Source: DAOUKH01 sp965219875 (GTDB lineage: Bacteria > Chloroflexota > Dehalococcoidia > SHYB01). Taken from it: 64,000 nucleotides of DNA. A program made the position numbers and the translations under genes. The stretch's first letter is position 1. Every line of letters starts with the position of its first letter. The DNA lies in assembly GCA_965219875.1 (NCBI GenBank), contig CBDCOW010000005.1:186001-250000 (forward strand). The letters are read 5' to 3'. Positions 33,435 to 42,711 of this stretch are shown here, in pieces. The notes below the pieces were generated by a model. That model saw only the letters and a list, made by a program, of their open reading frames with translations, was not told the DNA's origin and did no database searches.

Positions 33435-34700
33435 TTACGAGGGCCCCAGCACGGGGGTCGCCCCGGTAATCTTGTCTTGTTCCATCGCTTCGACCTCCTC
33501 GGAAGAAAGGCCCAGGACCTCCTTCAAGGCCCAGAGCCGGTGCTCCCCCACGAAGGGCGCCAGGCCCAGGGCCGGCTGGGGCGCAGCCGACAGCTTCCAG
33601 GGGGGCATGCGCAGGAGGAACTCGCCCGCCTCCGGGTGGCGCACGGTGGTGAAGAAACCGCGTGCGTTCAAGTGCTGGTCCTCGACCAGCCCCTTGGCGG
33701 TCAGGACGGGGCCGGCGGACACCCCCGCCTGCTCGAGTTGGTGAAAGATCTCGGTGGCATCCTGCTCGGAGCTCCACGCCTCCATGTAGCGGTTCAGGTC
33801 CTCCCGATGGTCCCACCGGCCTCTCTGCGCTCGAAAACGCTCCTCCTTGCTCCAAACCGGGTTGCCCATGACGCGGCACAGGGCGTCCCACTGCTCGTCA
33901 TTGGTCACCACGATGGTGATCCATTGGTCCTCGCCCCGAGTCCGGTAGCACCCATGGGGCGCCATCCACGAGTGAGCGTTACCCTCCCGTGCCCCGTTGC
34001 GCTGGTTCATGGCGTAGTCCATGATCGTATCAGGGAGCAGGCTGGTGATGGCTTCGGCCTGGGAGAGGTCGATGTGCTGGCCTTGGCCGGTAACCGCCCG
34101 GTGCTCCAGGGCCGTCAGGATCGCGAAGGCCCCGGTGACTCCGGCTATGGGGTCGCCGTAGGACACGCCCTGGCGCATGGGAGGGCCGCCTGGGTAGCCC
34201 GTGGCCCACGCCAGGCCCGATATCGCGTCCATGCTGAGTCCCATGGCGCGGAAGTCACGATAGGGCCCCGTGCGCCCGTAGCCCGGCATGGAACACATGA
34301 TGACGTCGGGCCGGACCTCGCGCAAGACAGGGTAGTCGATGCCCAGGCTCGCCATGACGCCGGCGCTGAAATTCTCCACCACCACATCGCTGATACGGGC
34401 CAGCGTCAGCAAATGCTCCTTGCCCTGGGGCCGCCCCAGGTCCAGGGTCAGGCTCAACTTGTTGCGGCCTAGATCGTGGAAGAGGGCGCCGCAGTTCCAC
34501 GGGTCGGCGCCTGGTTTGCCCCCGGGGAAATAGGGCAGGTGGCGCAGGGAATCAATGCGCTGGACGGCCTCCACCTTGATGACCTCCGCCCCAAGGTCCG
34601 CCAGCAGACGTGTGGCGTAGGGCCCATCCCAGATCATGGAGAAGTCCAGCACCCGCACGCCTTCCAGCAAAGGGCGGCCCCCGGCGGTCTCCTTGGCCAT
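33435..34700 (-). CDS. CaiB/BaiF-type CoA-transferase A
   Basis: A 421-residue type III (formyl-CoA-transferase-like) enzyme moving CoA between carboxylic acids. It starts LLEGVRVLDFSMIWDGPYATRLLADLGAEVIKVE, contains FSAGVMASLGIDY and GYGRTGPYRDF stretches and a TGQGQHIDLSQAEA motif, all standard in the family. ATG 34700 overlaps the TGA of the upstream CoA-transferase (TGATG). The two enzymes may form a heteromer or act in series. Substrate unknown. Confidence 0.92.
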   Translation of the reverse strand: MAKETAGGRPLLEGVRVLDFSMIWDGPYATRLLADLGAEVIKVEAVQRIDSLRHLPYFPGGKPGADPWNCGALFHDLGRNKLSLTLDLGRPQGKEHLLTLARISDVVVENFSAGVMASLGIDYPVLREVRPDVIMCSMPGYGRTGPYRDFRAMGLSMDAISGLAWATGYPGGPPMRQGVSYGDPIAGVTGAFAILTALEHRAVTGQGQHIDLSQAEAITSLLPDTIMDYAMNQRNGAREGNAHSWMAPHGCYRTRGEDQWITIVVTNDEQWDALCRVMGNPVWSKEERFRAQRGRWDHREDLNRYMEAWSSEQDATEIFHQLEQAGVSAGPVLTAKGLVEDQHLNARGFFTTVRHPEAGEFLLRMPPWKLSAAPQPALGLAPFVGEHRLWALKEVLGLSSEEVEAMEQDKITGATPVLGPS

Positions 34701-35896
34701 CACACGACCCCCATTTCTCGTAACCGGGCCAGCTCCGTCTTGGCCATGCCCATCTCCTGGCAAAAGACGGCTTCGTTATGCTCCCCCAGCAGGGGGGCCC
34801 GGCCGGTTTTCCAGGGCGTCTCGCTCATCCTGAAAGGGGTGCTCGGATAGGGTAGGGGGCCGGTATGCGGGTGGTCGATAGTCTCGAAGTAGCGGCGCGC
34901 CCGGTATTGAGGGTCCTCCAGCAGGTCTTCGGGCGATGAGACCCCGGCGAAGGCCATGCCCCTCTCCTGGCCTTGCCGCACGATCTCCTCCTTGTCATGC
35001 TCCATGAGCCAGGGCGCCATCAGAGCGTCGACCTCGTCGGCGCGGCGCCGCCGGTCCCGGCCATCGGAGAACTCATCCTCGGCAAGCTCGGTGCTGCCCA
35101 TCATCTCGACCAGGGCCGGCCACTGGGTCGCGCCGGTGGCCAGTATGGCCACATACCCGTTACGGCATGGAAGGATAGTCATGGGATGGCTTGAAGGCTG
35201 GCGGTTCCCCGGCCGGGGAGCGACAACCTTCTGAGTCCAGTACATTGGCAGGGTCTCCCCCACCATGCTGGCGATGCACTCCTGGATCGATAGGTCAATG
35301 TGCTGGCCCTGGCCCGTGAAGCGCCGGGCGAAAACGGCGGCCAGGGTTGCCAGGGCGGCGTGCAGGCCGCCTTGGAAGAAGGACTGTCGTCCTCCCGCCT
35401 TCAGGGGTTCCCGGTCCTGCTCCCCGTTGATGGCCATCAGCCCGCCCAGGGCATAGAGGGTCAAGTCCGACGCCTCGTAGTCCCGATAGGGCCCCGACTG
35501 GCCGAAGCTGGTGATGCTGGCCATTATGAGAGCGGGGTTCAGAGCCAGGAGGTCATTGTAGCCCAGGCCCAAGCGCTCCATGGTCCCCGGCCGGAAGGTC
35601 TCCACCAGTACGTCGGCCTCTCGCACGAGGTCTCGGAAAAGCGACGCGCCAGCCGCCGTTTCGAGATTCAACGTGACGCCGCGCTTGTTGGTGTTCATGT
35701 ATAAGAACAGCCCGGACCCCTCGGAATGAGGCAAGTCCTTGTAGAACGGCCCCAGCCGGCGCAAGGGGTCGCCCTCGGGCTGCTCCACCTTCAGCACCTG
35801 CGCGCCGTAATCGGCCAGCAGCTTGGCGCAGTAAGGCCCGGCGATGAACTGACCAAGGTCGAGAACCCGGATGTGTTCAAGGGCGTTGCGGGTCAT
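34700..35896 (-). CDS. CaiB/BaiF-type CoA-transferase B
   Basis: A 398-residue type III CoA-transferase. It starts LEHIRVLDLGQFIAGPYCAKLLADYGAQVLKVE, has NTNKRGVTLNLET, ETFRPGTMERLGLGY, SFGQSGPYRDYEASD and RFTGQGQHIDLSIQECI. GGAAGGAG precedes ATG 35896. It lies between an alpha/beta-fold gene (27-nt gap) and CoA-transferase A (1-nt overlap) in one operon. Confidence 0.92.
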   Translation of the reverse strand: MTRNALEHIRVLDLGQFIAGPYCAKLLADYGAQVLKVEQPEGDPLRRLGPFYKDLPHSEGSGLFLYMNTNKRGVTLNLETAAGASLFRDLVREADVLVETFRPGTMERLGLGYNDLLALNPALIMASITSFGQSGPYRDYEASDLTLYALGGLMAINGEQDREPLKAGGRQSFFQGGLHAALATLAAVFARRFTGQGQHIDLSIQECIASMVGETLPMYWTQKVVAPRPGNRQPSSHPMTILPCRNGYVAILATGATQWPALVEMMGSTELAEDEFSDGRDRRRRADEVDALMAPWLMEHDKEEIVRQGQERGMAFAGVSSPEDLLEDPQYRARRYFETIDHPHTGPLPYPSTPFRMSETPWKTGRAPLLGEHNEAVFCQEMGMAKTELARLREMGVV

Positions 35897-35923
35897 GATC
35901 GCTCCTTCCGCATGCCGGTCGAC

Positions 35924-36784
35924 CTACGAGGAGCCGTTGCCCAGAAAACCCAGGATGACCTCAGCCAGCCGGTGCGGCGCCCATTCCACTACGTCGCCGC
36001 CCGTGTCTTCCATGGTGACGAGGGAGCCGTCGGCCAGGAGATCCGCGACAAGCTGACCCTGGCGGCCAAGGTGCTCTTCCGCCTCAGTGGCCAGCTCCAC
36101 CACCAACGTCCTGGCCTTGATGCGGCTCAGCGCGGCTCCGAAATCGAACCCGAAGTTGGCTCGGTAAAGCCCACGAACGCTGTCCCGCGCCTGCATGAAA
36201 TCCACCGCACGGTCCGCCAGCACCCTGAGCACGTCGGGGGAGAGTTTTCGGGCAGCGAGCACCTTCTCGTTCCACCATGTCCCGCTCAGGCTGACGTAGC
36301 TGGAAGCCCATTCCCCGAGCAGGCGTGGCTCTTCGGACAGGGTTTCGTCGCTCTTGATCTGCCGCCCCATGATGGCGTGAATGGCGGCGCTGCGCTTCTC
36401 TCGGTCGACGATGATGCTGTGCGTCTCGCCGCACAGTATCACGCTCCCCACACGTTGCGGCCACCCGGACGCAAGCGCCGCCGCGACCTTGTTCCCGGTG
36501 CCCAGGCCGAAGATGTCCGCCCTGGCAATGCCGAGGGCGTCCTGGAATTGAACGACGCTTAGAGCCAGGTCCTCCATCGTCGCCTGGGCAGGCAGCCGGT
36601 CCGAGCCGCCGGAGTCCAGCAGGTCGGGAGCGAAAACACGGTAGCGCTTGGCAAGTAGGGGAATGAGGCCCGTGTACACCCGAAACGACCGAGAGCTCGG
36701 GTGGAAGAGGACCAGAGGACTGCCTTCGCCGTCCGCCGCGTAGTGGATCTGCCCCATGGTCGTATCAACGTATGATCGCTTCAA
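35924..36784 (-). CDS. Alpha/beta-hydrolase-fold protein with Gly at the nucleophile position
   Basis: A 286-residue alpha/beta-fold protein, first gene of the CoA-transferase operon. It shares the start YVDTTMGQIHYAADGEG with the triad-less copies. The elbow reads FGLGTGNKVAA, so Gly replaces the nucleophile; the acid loop (VELATEAEEHL) and the C-terminal His region (MEDTGGDVVEW) also lack catalytic residues. TTG 36784 is preceded by GGAGG. Possibly a non-enzymatic or mechanistically different member. Confidence 0.8.
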   Translation of the reverse strand: MKRSYVDTTMGQIHYAADGEGSPLVLFHPSSRSFRVYTGLIPLLAKRYRVFAPDLLDSGGSDRLPAQATMEDLALSVVQFQDALGIARADIFGLGTGNKVAAALASGWPQRVGSVILCGETHSIIVDREKRSAAIHAIMGRQIKSDETLSEEPRLLGEWASSYVSLSGTWWNEKVLAARKLSPDVLRVLADRAVDFMQARDSVRGLYRANFGFDFGAALSRIKARTLVVELATEAEEHLGRQGQLVADLLADGSLVTMEDTGGDVVEWAPHRLAEVILGFLGNGSS

Positions 36785-36941
36785 GCCGACCTCCGGCTCG
36801 GAAAAGGGCTCGCCACTCGTCCGGGCCGGGAAACGCAGAGTGCCCGAGCCGCAGCGCGTCCCGATTATAATGGCCTAGGGCCATGAAAGGGCACAATGCT
36901 GCTGACCGGCGCTGGCCGTGCCTTCTGCGCCTCCGCAGATG

Positions 36942-37313
36942 TCAAAGAGGAACCCCAGGGAGGCGATTCGCTAAGATAGAGTCGCCTGGCGCGGGAGACG
37001 TGAGCGCCAACGCTCCCCCGGTGTGGCCTCCGACAATGGCCGCGTGCTGCAAGCCGAGAGCGTCGAGGGTGAGCCCCAGCCGGCGGGCGTACTCAGGGAT
37101 CGTGGGTGGACTTGGAGGCGCTGGCGACGGGCCGTAGCCGGGGATGTCGGGCGCGATTGCCCGGACGTGGGGAGCCAGGGCGGGGAGAGCGAATTCGAAG
37201 GTGGCGCCGGACAACGGCGTCTCGTGAATCGGCAAGACCGGAGGTCCGTCGCCGGCCTCTCGATAGTGGATTTGGCCGAGGGGCGTATCCGCGTATCCGT
37301 ACCGAATGTCCAC
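36942..37313 (-). pseudogene. Truncated alpha/beta-hydrolase-fold gene
   Basis: Encodes the first 100 or so residues of the same family (YADTPLGQIHYREAGDG, APDIPGYGPSPAPP, elbow VGGHTGGALAL), then loses similarity and stops after about 20 unrelated residues. The C-terminal two thirds of the fold are gone. It again has His at the nucleophile position, so the substitution predates the truncation. Confidence 0.75.
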
Positions 37314-37368
37314 AGTCGCTATCCCAGGAGGGAGCCGTCCCTTGATCGGGGTCTCGCCCCCAGACCCT

Positions 37369-38187
37369 TCACTTCGGCAGCGTCACTCGCAGGTTACTGC
37401 CCGGCTGCGCTCCGCCCGTGAGGCGGATGGCCTGGCCAGTAACATAGGACGACGCGTCGCTGACCAAGAACAGCGCAAGCGCGGCGACCTCCTCGGGCGT
37501 GCCGAGGCGGCCCAGCGGCGTGAGGCTCAGCGCCTTTTGCTCAAGGGCAGGATCCGCCTTCATCGCCGCGTCCACGGTTGCCGTTCTGATCAGGTAAGGC
37601 ACAATGGCGTTGAACCGCACTTGGGGAGCAAGCTCGGCAGCCAGCGTCCGGGTGATGCTGATGACTCCCGCCTTCGGAGCGCCGTAGTGAGCGTACCATG
37701 GCAACGGGCCAATGCCGGCAATGTCCGAGACGTTGACGACAGCCCCGGAGCCCCGCTCCAACATGTGAGCCCCGACCGTTCGACAGCCCAGATACGTTGT
37801 CTTGAGGTTCTGCTGGATGCCCTCGTTCCAGCGTTGCGGCGTCAACTCCAGGAAGGGCGTGGGAACGGTGCCCCCGCCCACGTTGTTGACGAGCCCGTCC
37901 ACCGCTCCAAAGGCGCTCACAGCCTGGGCAAGGAGCGATTCCGCATCATCTCTGCGTCGCATGTCCGCGACGACGCACAGGGTTTGCCCTCCCAGGGCTT
38001 CCAGGTCCGCGGCCACGCCCCTGAGCTGGGTCTCGCTCGCCTCGGGGTCCTTGACGTTCATGCCAGCAAGGACCACGTTTGCTCCGGCTTCCGCGAATGC
38101 CGTGGCGATGGCTCGACCGATGCCCTGGCCGGCGCCGGTGACGATGGTGGTCCGTCCCTTGAGGGAGAAGAGGTTTAACACGCTCAC
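37369..38187 (-). CDS. SDR family oxidoreductase A
   Basis: A 272-residue short-chain dehydrogenase/reductase. NAD(P) motif TGAGQGIGRAIA, NNVGG motif, catalytic Ser in NVSDIAG and YxxxK in YGAPK. The segment encoding ATAFAEAGANVVLAGMNVKD and the residues around it is nearly identical at DNA level to the next gene upstream. Gap to that gene 15 nt. Confidence 0.92.
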   Translation of the reverse strand: MSVLNLFSLKGRTTIVTGAGQGIGRAIATAFAEAGANVVLAGMNVKDPEASETQLRGVAADLEALGGQTLCVVADMRRRDDAESLLAQAVSAFGAVDGLVNNVGGGTVPTPFLELTPQRWNEGIQQNLKTTYLGCRTVGAHMLERGSGAVVNVSDIAGIGPLPWYAHYGAPKAGVISITRTLAAELAPQVRFNAIVPYLIRTATVDAAMKADPALEQKALSLTPLGRLGTPEEVAALALFLVSDASSYVTGQAIRLTGGAQPGSNLRVTLPK

Positions 38188-38202
38188 GGTAGGTTACCGC
38201 CT

Positions 38203-39015
38203 TCAGATAATCATCTCGGGTTTCCCGGTTACCAGGGCCCCGCCCGTAATGTTGATGGTCTCGCCGGTGACGTAGGAGGACGCGTCGCTGGCGAGGAAGA
38301 CCGCCAACGCTGCGATTTCTGCGGGCCTGGCGCCGCGTCCCATGGGAATCGTGGCCACCGCCATGCGCTCCTTCTCTGGATCCTCGTCCCATTGCGATCT
38401 CATCCACTCCGTCATGACCCAAGTGGGAGCTATGCCATTGACTCGAACCTCGAAAGGGCCGAGCTCCGCGGCGACTGTCTCGGTCAGGTTGATGACGCCG
38501 GCTTTGCCGGCGCCGTAGTGAGCGCGGTGGAGCGCAGGCCGCCGCCCATCCATGGAGGATATGTTGACGATGGCGCCGGCCCGGCGTTTCGCCATGTGGG
38601 CGCCGACATAGCGGCACCCTAAGAACGTGGTGGAAATGTTCTCCTCGATGCCTGCGTCCCAGGCCTCCTCGCTCAACTCGATGGACGGCGTGAGGCCGGT
38701 GCCGCCGACGTTGTTGACTAGTATGTCGATCTTCCCAAAGGCAGCGATGGCCTCGCGCACCATGTCTTGAACGTCTTGAGGCCTCCGCATATCGACGACG
38801 ATCGGCAGAGTCGTCACGCCCAGTTTCTCCAGGTCCGCGGCCACGCCCCTGAGCTGGGTCTCGCTCGCCTCGGGGTCCTTGACGTTCATGCCGGCAAGGA
38901 CCACGTTTGCTCCGGCTTCCGCGAATGCCGTGGCGATGGCTCGACCGATGCCCTGGCCGGCGCCGGTGACGATGGCCACTTTTCCTTTGAGTGAGAATCG
39001 GTCCAAAATCGCCAT
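38203..39015 (-). CDS. SDR family oxidoreductase B
   Basis: A 270-residue SDR: TGAGQGIGRAIA cofactor motif, NNVGG, catalytic Ser in NISSMDG, YxxxK in YGAGK. ATG 39015 begins the fold (MAILDRFSLKGKVAIVTG); an upstream open frame is not supported. 147 bp (38829-38975) match 38000-38147 of oxidoreductase A with one mismatch, while the rest has diverged, which points to gene conversion after a tandem duplication. Confidence 0.92.
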   Translation of the reverse strand: MAILDRFSLKGKVAIVTGAGQGIGRAIATAFAEAGANVVLAGMNVKDPEASETQLRGVAADLEKLGVTTLPIVVDMRRPQDVQDMVREAIAAFGKIDILVNNVGGTGLTPSIELSEEAWDAGIEENISTTFLGCRYVGAHMAKRRAGAIVNISSMDGRRPALHRAHYGAGKAGVINLTETVAAELGPFEVRVNGIAPTWVMTEWMRSQWDEDPEKERMAVATIPMGRGARPAEIAALAVFLASDASSYVTGETINITGGALVTGKPEMII

Positions 39016-39053
39016 GGCTCTCAGCGTTTCTCCTTGGCCGGCTGCACCGAGGC

Positions 39054-39971
39054 TCAGAGGCCGGACGCTCGCAACCTCGGGTCGAGCACGTCTCTCAGGG
39101 CGTCCCCCAAGAGGTTGAAGGCCAGCACCGTAGCGGTGATGGCCAACCCTGGGAAGAGCGCGATCCAGGGGGCCTGGATCATATACTGCCGTCCCGCGCC
39201 GGACAGCATGTTGCCCCACGACGGCGTGGGAGGCGGCGGTCCCAAGCCCAAGAACGAAAGGGATGCCTCGGCGATGATCGCGAATCCCAGGTTGATCGTG
39301 GCCAGCACGATGATTGGAGAGGTGACGTTGGGGAGGATATGCCTGAAGGCGATCCGCCAGCCCGAGCTGCCTAGGGCACGCGCCGCCTCCACGTACATTT
39401 GCTCCTTGGCAGAGAACACATCTGCTCGGACAACGCGGCTGGCGATGGGCGTCAACACGAAGCCAAGGGCCAGGATGACGTTCTGGATGCCAGACCCCAG
39501 CACGGTGACGACAACCATCGCCATAAGGAGTAAGGGAACGGACATGATAGCGTCCATGATCCGCTGTACTACCATATCGAACTTGCCGCCGATGTAGCCG
39601 GAGGCAAGGCCCCAGAGGGCGCCGTGGACGATTCCCGCAGCAACGGAGGCCACTCCCACCATCAAAGACACGCGCGTTCCGTGGAGCACGCGGCTAAAGG
39701 TGTCGCGACCCAAATCGTCGGTGCCGAAGAGATGTTTCCAGGTCGGGCCCTGCAAGCGGTCTATCGGGTTGATCTCAGAGAACCCGAAGGGGGCGATAAC
39801 ATCGACAGTGATCGCGGCGAAGGCGACCGCGAGAATCACCACGGCGCCAGCGGCCCCCAGAGGCTTGCGTTTCGAGAAGCTCCAGATCATGGCCGGCACC
39901 GTGAGATACAACCGTCGTGGGTCCGGCCGTAGCACGGCTTCTAGGCCACCAGTTTGCGGTGCATGATCCAT
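39054..39971 (-). CDS. ABC transporter permease, DppC-like (second operon)
   Basis: A 305-residue permease: first helix around residues 32-52, HLFGTDDLGRDTFSRVLHGTR signature, coupling loop MYVEAARALGSSGWRIAFRHILPN and the C-terminus FNLLGDALRDVLDPRLR. ATG 39971 overlaps the TGA of the DppB-like gene (TGATG), so they are translationally coupled. No ATPase genes follow; two SDR genes come next. Confidence 0.92.
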   Translation of the reverse strand: MDHAPQTGGLEAVLRPDPRRLYLTVPAMIWSFSKRKPLGAAGAVVILAVAFAAITVDVIAPFGFSEINPIDRLQGPTWKHLFGTDDLGRDTFSRVLHGTRVSLMVGVASVAAGIVHGALWGLASGYIGGKFDMVVQRIMDAIMSVPLLLMAMVVVTVLGSGIQNVILALGFVLTPIASRVVRADVFSAKEQMYVEAARALGSSGWRIAFRHILPNVTSPIIVLATINLGFAIIAEASLSFLGLGPPPPTPSWGNMLSGAGRQYMIQAPWIALFPGLAITATVLAFNLLGDALRDVLDPRLRASGL

Positions 39972-40921
39972 CAAGCGTAACGAATACGTGGGTCGAGCCA
40001 CGCCACGATGAGGTCAACGCTCAAGTTCACGAATACCACCATCATGGCGAAGAATATGGTGATCGCTTGCAGCGCCGGGTAGTCCCGTTGAGCGATGGAG
40101 TTGACGGTGTGCACGCCGAGGCCCGGGATCGAGAAGATGGTCTCGATGATGATGGCGCTGGCCATGAGGTTGGCGAAGATCAGGCCGCCAACCGTCACCG
40201 ATGGCCCCATGGCATTCCTCATCGCATGGACGAAGATGACCCTGCGTTCCATAAGGCCTTTGGCCCTGGCGGTCCGCACGTAATCTTGCCTGAGCACCTC
40301 AAGCAGCGATGAGCGGATGAACCTGGCCAGGATGCCCGCGACGATGGCTCCAGACACGGCCGCCGCCGGGAGGACCTGCTCCAGGTTGATCAAGGGGTCG
40401 TCCAGGAAGTCTTGATAGGGTATTGGGGCACTGTATCCCCACCATTTCGCAGGAAACACGATCACCAGCGTCGCAATCCAGAAGCCCGGCACGGCTAATG
40501 CGGTGACGGCGGAGACCCTGGCAATGTAGTCGACGGTCGTATCCTGCCTGAGTGCAGAGACGACCCCCGCGGGCACCGAGATCAGGAGCGCGATGAGCAT
40601 GGCGAGCCCAGCAACCTCAAGGGTTATGGGCGCCCGCCGTAAGACCTCGTCAATCACCGGCTGGCCGTCCAGGAATGAATCCCCCAGGTCGCCCCTCGCG
40701 AACCGGCCCAGCGTGACAAAATACTGCTTGACGAACGGCTCGTCGATACCGAGGTCGGCGCGCAAGCGAGCCTCGACTTCAGGATCGCCTGAGGACGACG
40801 CTTCAATCAGCAGGGCATCGACGGCGTCTCCCGGCACAAGCCGGATCAAGGAGAACACTAGCGTGAAAACGAAGAACGCGACAGGAATAATTAGGAGGAG
40901 CCGTCTGACGACGTACGTCAA
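39971..40921 (-). CDS. ABC transporter permease, DppB-like (second operon)
   Basis: A 316-residue permease: first helix YVVRRLLLIIPVAFFVFTLVF, IRLVPGDAVDA turn, RGDLGDSFL loop and coupling loop LRQDYVRTARAKGLMERRVIFVHAMRN. The start is TTG 40921 with AGGAGGA just upstream. Both this ribosome-binding site and the start codon lie in a perfect 15-bp hairpin (see next entry), so translation is probably restrained. Confidence 0.92.
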   Translation of the reverse strand: MTYVVRRLLLIIPVAFFVFTLVFSLIRLVPGDAVDALLIEASSSGDPEVEARLRADLGIDEPFVKQYFVTLGRFARGDLGDSFLDGQPVIDEVLRRAPITLEVAGLAMLIALLISVPAGVVSALRQDTTVDYIARVSAVTALAVPGFWIATLVIVFPAKWWGYSAPIPYQDFLDDPLINLEQVLPAAAVSGAIVAGILARFIRSSLLEVLRQDYVRTARAKGLMERRVIFVHAMRNAMGPSVTVGGLIFANLMASAIIIETIFSIPGLGVHTVNSIAQRDYPALQAITIFFAMMVVFVNLSVDLIVAWLDPRIRYA

Positions 40922-40937
40922 AGGCTCCTCCTAATTA
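40888..40937 (-). promoter_or_regulatory. Hairpin that sequesters the permease ribosome-binding site
   Basis: A perfect 15-bp inverted repeat: 40923-40937 on one side and 40888-40902 on the other, spacer 20 nt. In the minus-strand mRNA the 5' arm contains the AGGAGGA ribosome-binding site of the DppB-like gene, the TTG start is in the loop, and the 3' arm is formed by codons 7-11. The loop itself contains the palindrome GACGTACGTC. It sits 28 nt after the binding-protein stop. Confidence 0.75.
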
Positions 40938-40965
40938 TGCGCTGCTCACCCCGCCGAGAGTGTGT

Positions 40966-42711
40966 TTAGCTGTCGAGCCAGAGCCGTTCGTGATCCCGAA
41001 CGTAGGTATTGATGGGCTGGACTTTGTACCGGCCTGAGTCACCCGTCCTGAGGTCTGGATGCGCGACCGCCCACGTGAGAGAGTCGGCTACGCGCTGGAG
41101 CACTAGCTGATTGGTCAGGATGTAGTCTTGGACTGCCTTGACCTTGACTTGCCGCTCCGCGACGTCGCTGGTTGCGAGGAGGTCATCGATGAACGCGTCA
41201 AGCTTCGGATCAGCCAGGCCGGAGCTGTTCTTGACTCCAGTGGAATGGTAGTTGTTGTTCAGGTAGGACTCCGGGCTGTTCGCTCCACCGAAGCCCCAAG
41301 CGACGTCCTTGAACGCCACTGCCTCGGTATGCGCTTTGAAGGAGGCGAAGTCCGGTTCCACGTTGGACACGACCTTGAAGCCCAGAGCCTTCATCTCCTC
41401 GATGAATACCTCGACGTTGGCCTCGTAGTCGCGCTGGAACTTGACCGAGTCCACGTGCAGTTCGTAGCCCTCCGGTATGCCGGCCTCCTTGAGCAAGGCT
41501 TTGGCCTCTTCAACGTCATACCGGTAGGAGTACTTCTCGGCCGCCAACTCTTCAGGGGTCAAGGCCCAGGCCGACCCATGCTGACCGGAGACCGGACCCG
41601 CCCACTGACCGAGGCCGCCGAACGACGCTTGAATGTGAGCGTCGAGGTTCATTCCAAGGGCGAGGGCTTTGCGCACTCGAACGTCCTGGAACATCGGATT
41701 GTTCTGGTTGTAGTAGAGGACGTAAGAGCTCTGCCACAGGTACTCGATCACTTGGACGTCGGCGATCGCTTTCTTTACCTCAAGCACCTCTTCGTTGAAT
41801 AAGTACTCGATGTAGGTCAGCTTGCCGGTAACGGTCGCGGCTGTCCGGGCCGCTCGGTCTGGGATGATCAAGCTTTCGGTGGCATCGGTGTAGGGCAACG
41901 GGTTCCCGGACTGGTCTTCCTTCCAGTAGCTGTCGTTTCGGTCCATGAAGACGCCGACGTCTTTCTCCGACCGGTTCAGCGTGTAAGGCCCGGTGCCGAT
42001 CGCCTGGGTTTTGAGGTCTTCCGTTTCGGGGGCCGCCATGTAGGCCTCTCGTCCCGCCATGGCGAACGGAAGCAGCACGTCGACCTGGCTCGTATTGATG
42101 ACGAAGGTGTACGGGTCCGGGGTCTCGAAGCCCACGACGTTCTTATACGTTGCCTTGTAGGAGCTTCCCTCACCGGAGAGCCGTTCCAAATTCCACTTGA
42201 CGTCCGCCGAGGTCAGCTCGCGTCCGTTGTGGAACAAGACTCCACTGTTCAGCTTGAACGTCATGCTCAGCCCGTCGCTGGAGAGGGTGACCCCCTCAGC
42301 AATGTCTGGCACGACCACGACGTCGTTGGCCGTTTCCAGCGTATCGAGCTTCATCAGGCGATTGTAGATCGGGCTCACCGACTGCGCCGTCATGTGGTTC
42401 CCGTAGTGGGGATCCAGGTTCGGCAAGTTGGGACAGCACCAGGCCCATGAGATGGTGGCGCCGTACTTGGCGCTGAACGCCGGTGTGGGAGGGGGTGTGG
42501 GAGCGGCAGTGGGTGCCGGCCTAGCCGTGGCCTGCGGGACCGCCGTTGCTGCAGGGACCGCCGTTGCTGCAGGGACCGCCGTTGCTGCAGGGACCGCCGT
42601 CGGGACCGCGGTCGGGTCAGCTCCTCCGCCACAGGCCGCAACCACCATCGAGACGACTACCCCAAGCACCACTGAGAATCCGAGTGCCTTTCGGCCGCTT
42701 ATCGTTCCCAT
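40966..42711 (-). CDS. ABC transporter substrate-binding lipoprotein (second operon)
   Basis: A 581-residue family 5 binding protein. Signal peptide with lipobox VAAC, then a low-complexity tether of (A)ATAVP hexapeptide repeats and a Pro-rich stretch (about residues 33-77), then the binding domain. Typical phrases: PDIAEGVTLSSDGLSMTFKLNSGVLFHNG and VRKALALGMNLDAHIQ. First gene of a binding protein-DppB-DppC operon. It is only distantly related to the 7672 protein. Ligand unknown. Confidence 0.9.
   Translation of the reverse strand: MGTISGRKALGFSVVLGVVVSMVVAACGGGADPTAVPTAVPAATAVPAATAVPAATAVPQATARPAPTAAPTPPPTPAFSAKYGATISWAWCCPNLPNLDPHYGNHMTAQSVSPIYNRLMKLDTLETANDVVVVPDIAEGVTLSSDGLSMTFKLNSGVLFHNGRELTSADVKWNLERLSGEGSSYKATYKNVVGFETPDPYTFVINTSQVDVLLPFAMAGREAYMAAPETEDLKTQAIGTGPYTLNRSEKDVGVFMDRNDSYWKEDQSGNPLPYTDATESLIIPDRAARTAATVTGKLTYIEYLFNEEVLEVKKAIADVQVIEYLWQSSYVLYYNQNNPMFQDVRVRKALALGMNLDAHIQASFGGLGQWAGPVSGQHGSAWALTPEELAAEKYSYRYDVEEAKALLKEAGIPEGYELHVDSVKFQRDYEANVEVFIEEMKALGFKVVSNVEPDFASFKAHTEAVAFKDVAWGFGGANSPESYLNNNYHSTGVKNSSGLADPKLDAFIDDLLATSDVAERQVKVKAVQDYILTNQLVLQRVADSLTWAVAHPDLRTGDSGRYKVQPINTYVRDHERLWLDS
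42541..42594. repeat. 18-bp tandem repeat, three units, within a coding region
   Basis: Three exact copies of an 18-bp unit starting CGCCGTTGCTGCAGGGAC encode the AATAVP tether of the binding lipoprotein. Exact identity suggests recent slippage expansion, so tether length probably varies among strains. Confidence 0.85.

Noticed and set aside
42541..42594. CRISPR-like or regulatory tandem repeat
   Set aside because: The 18-bp units are in frame inside the lipoprotein tether and have no spacers.
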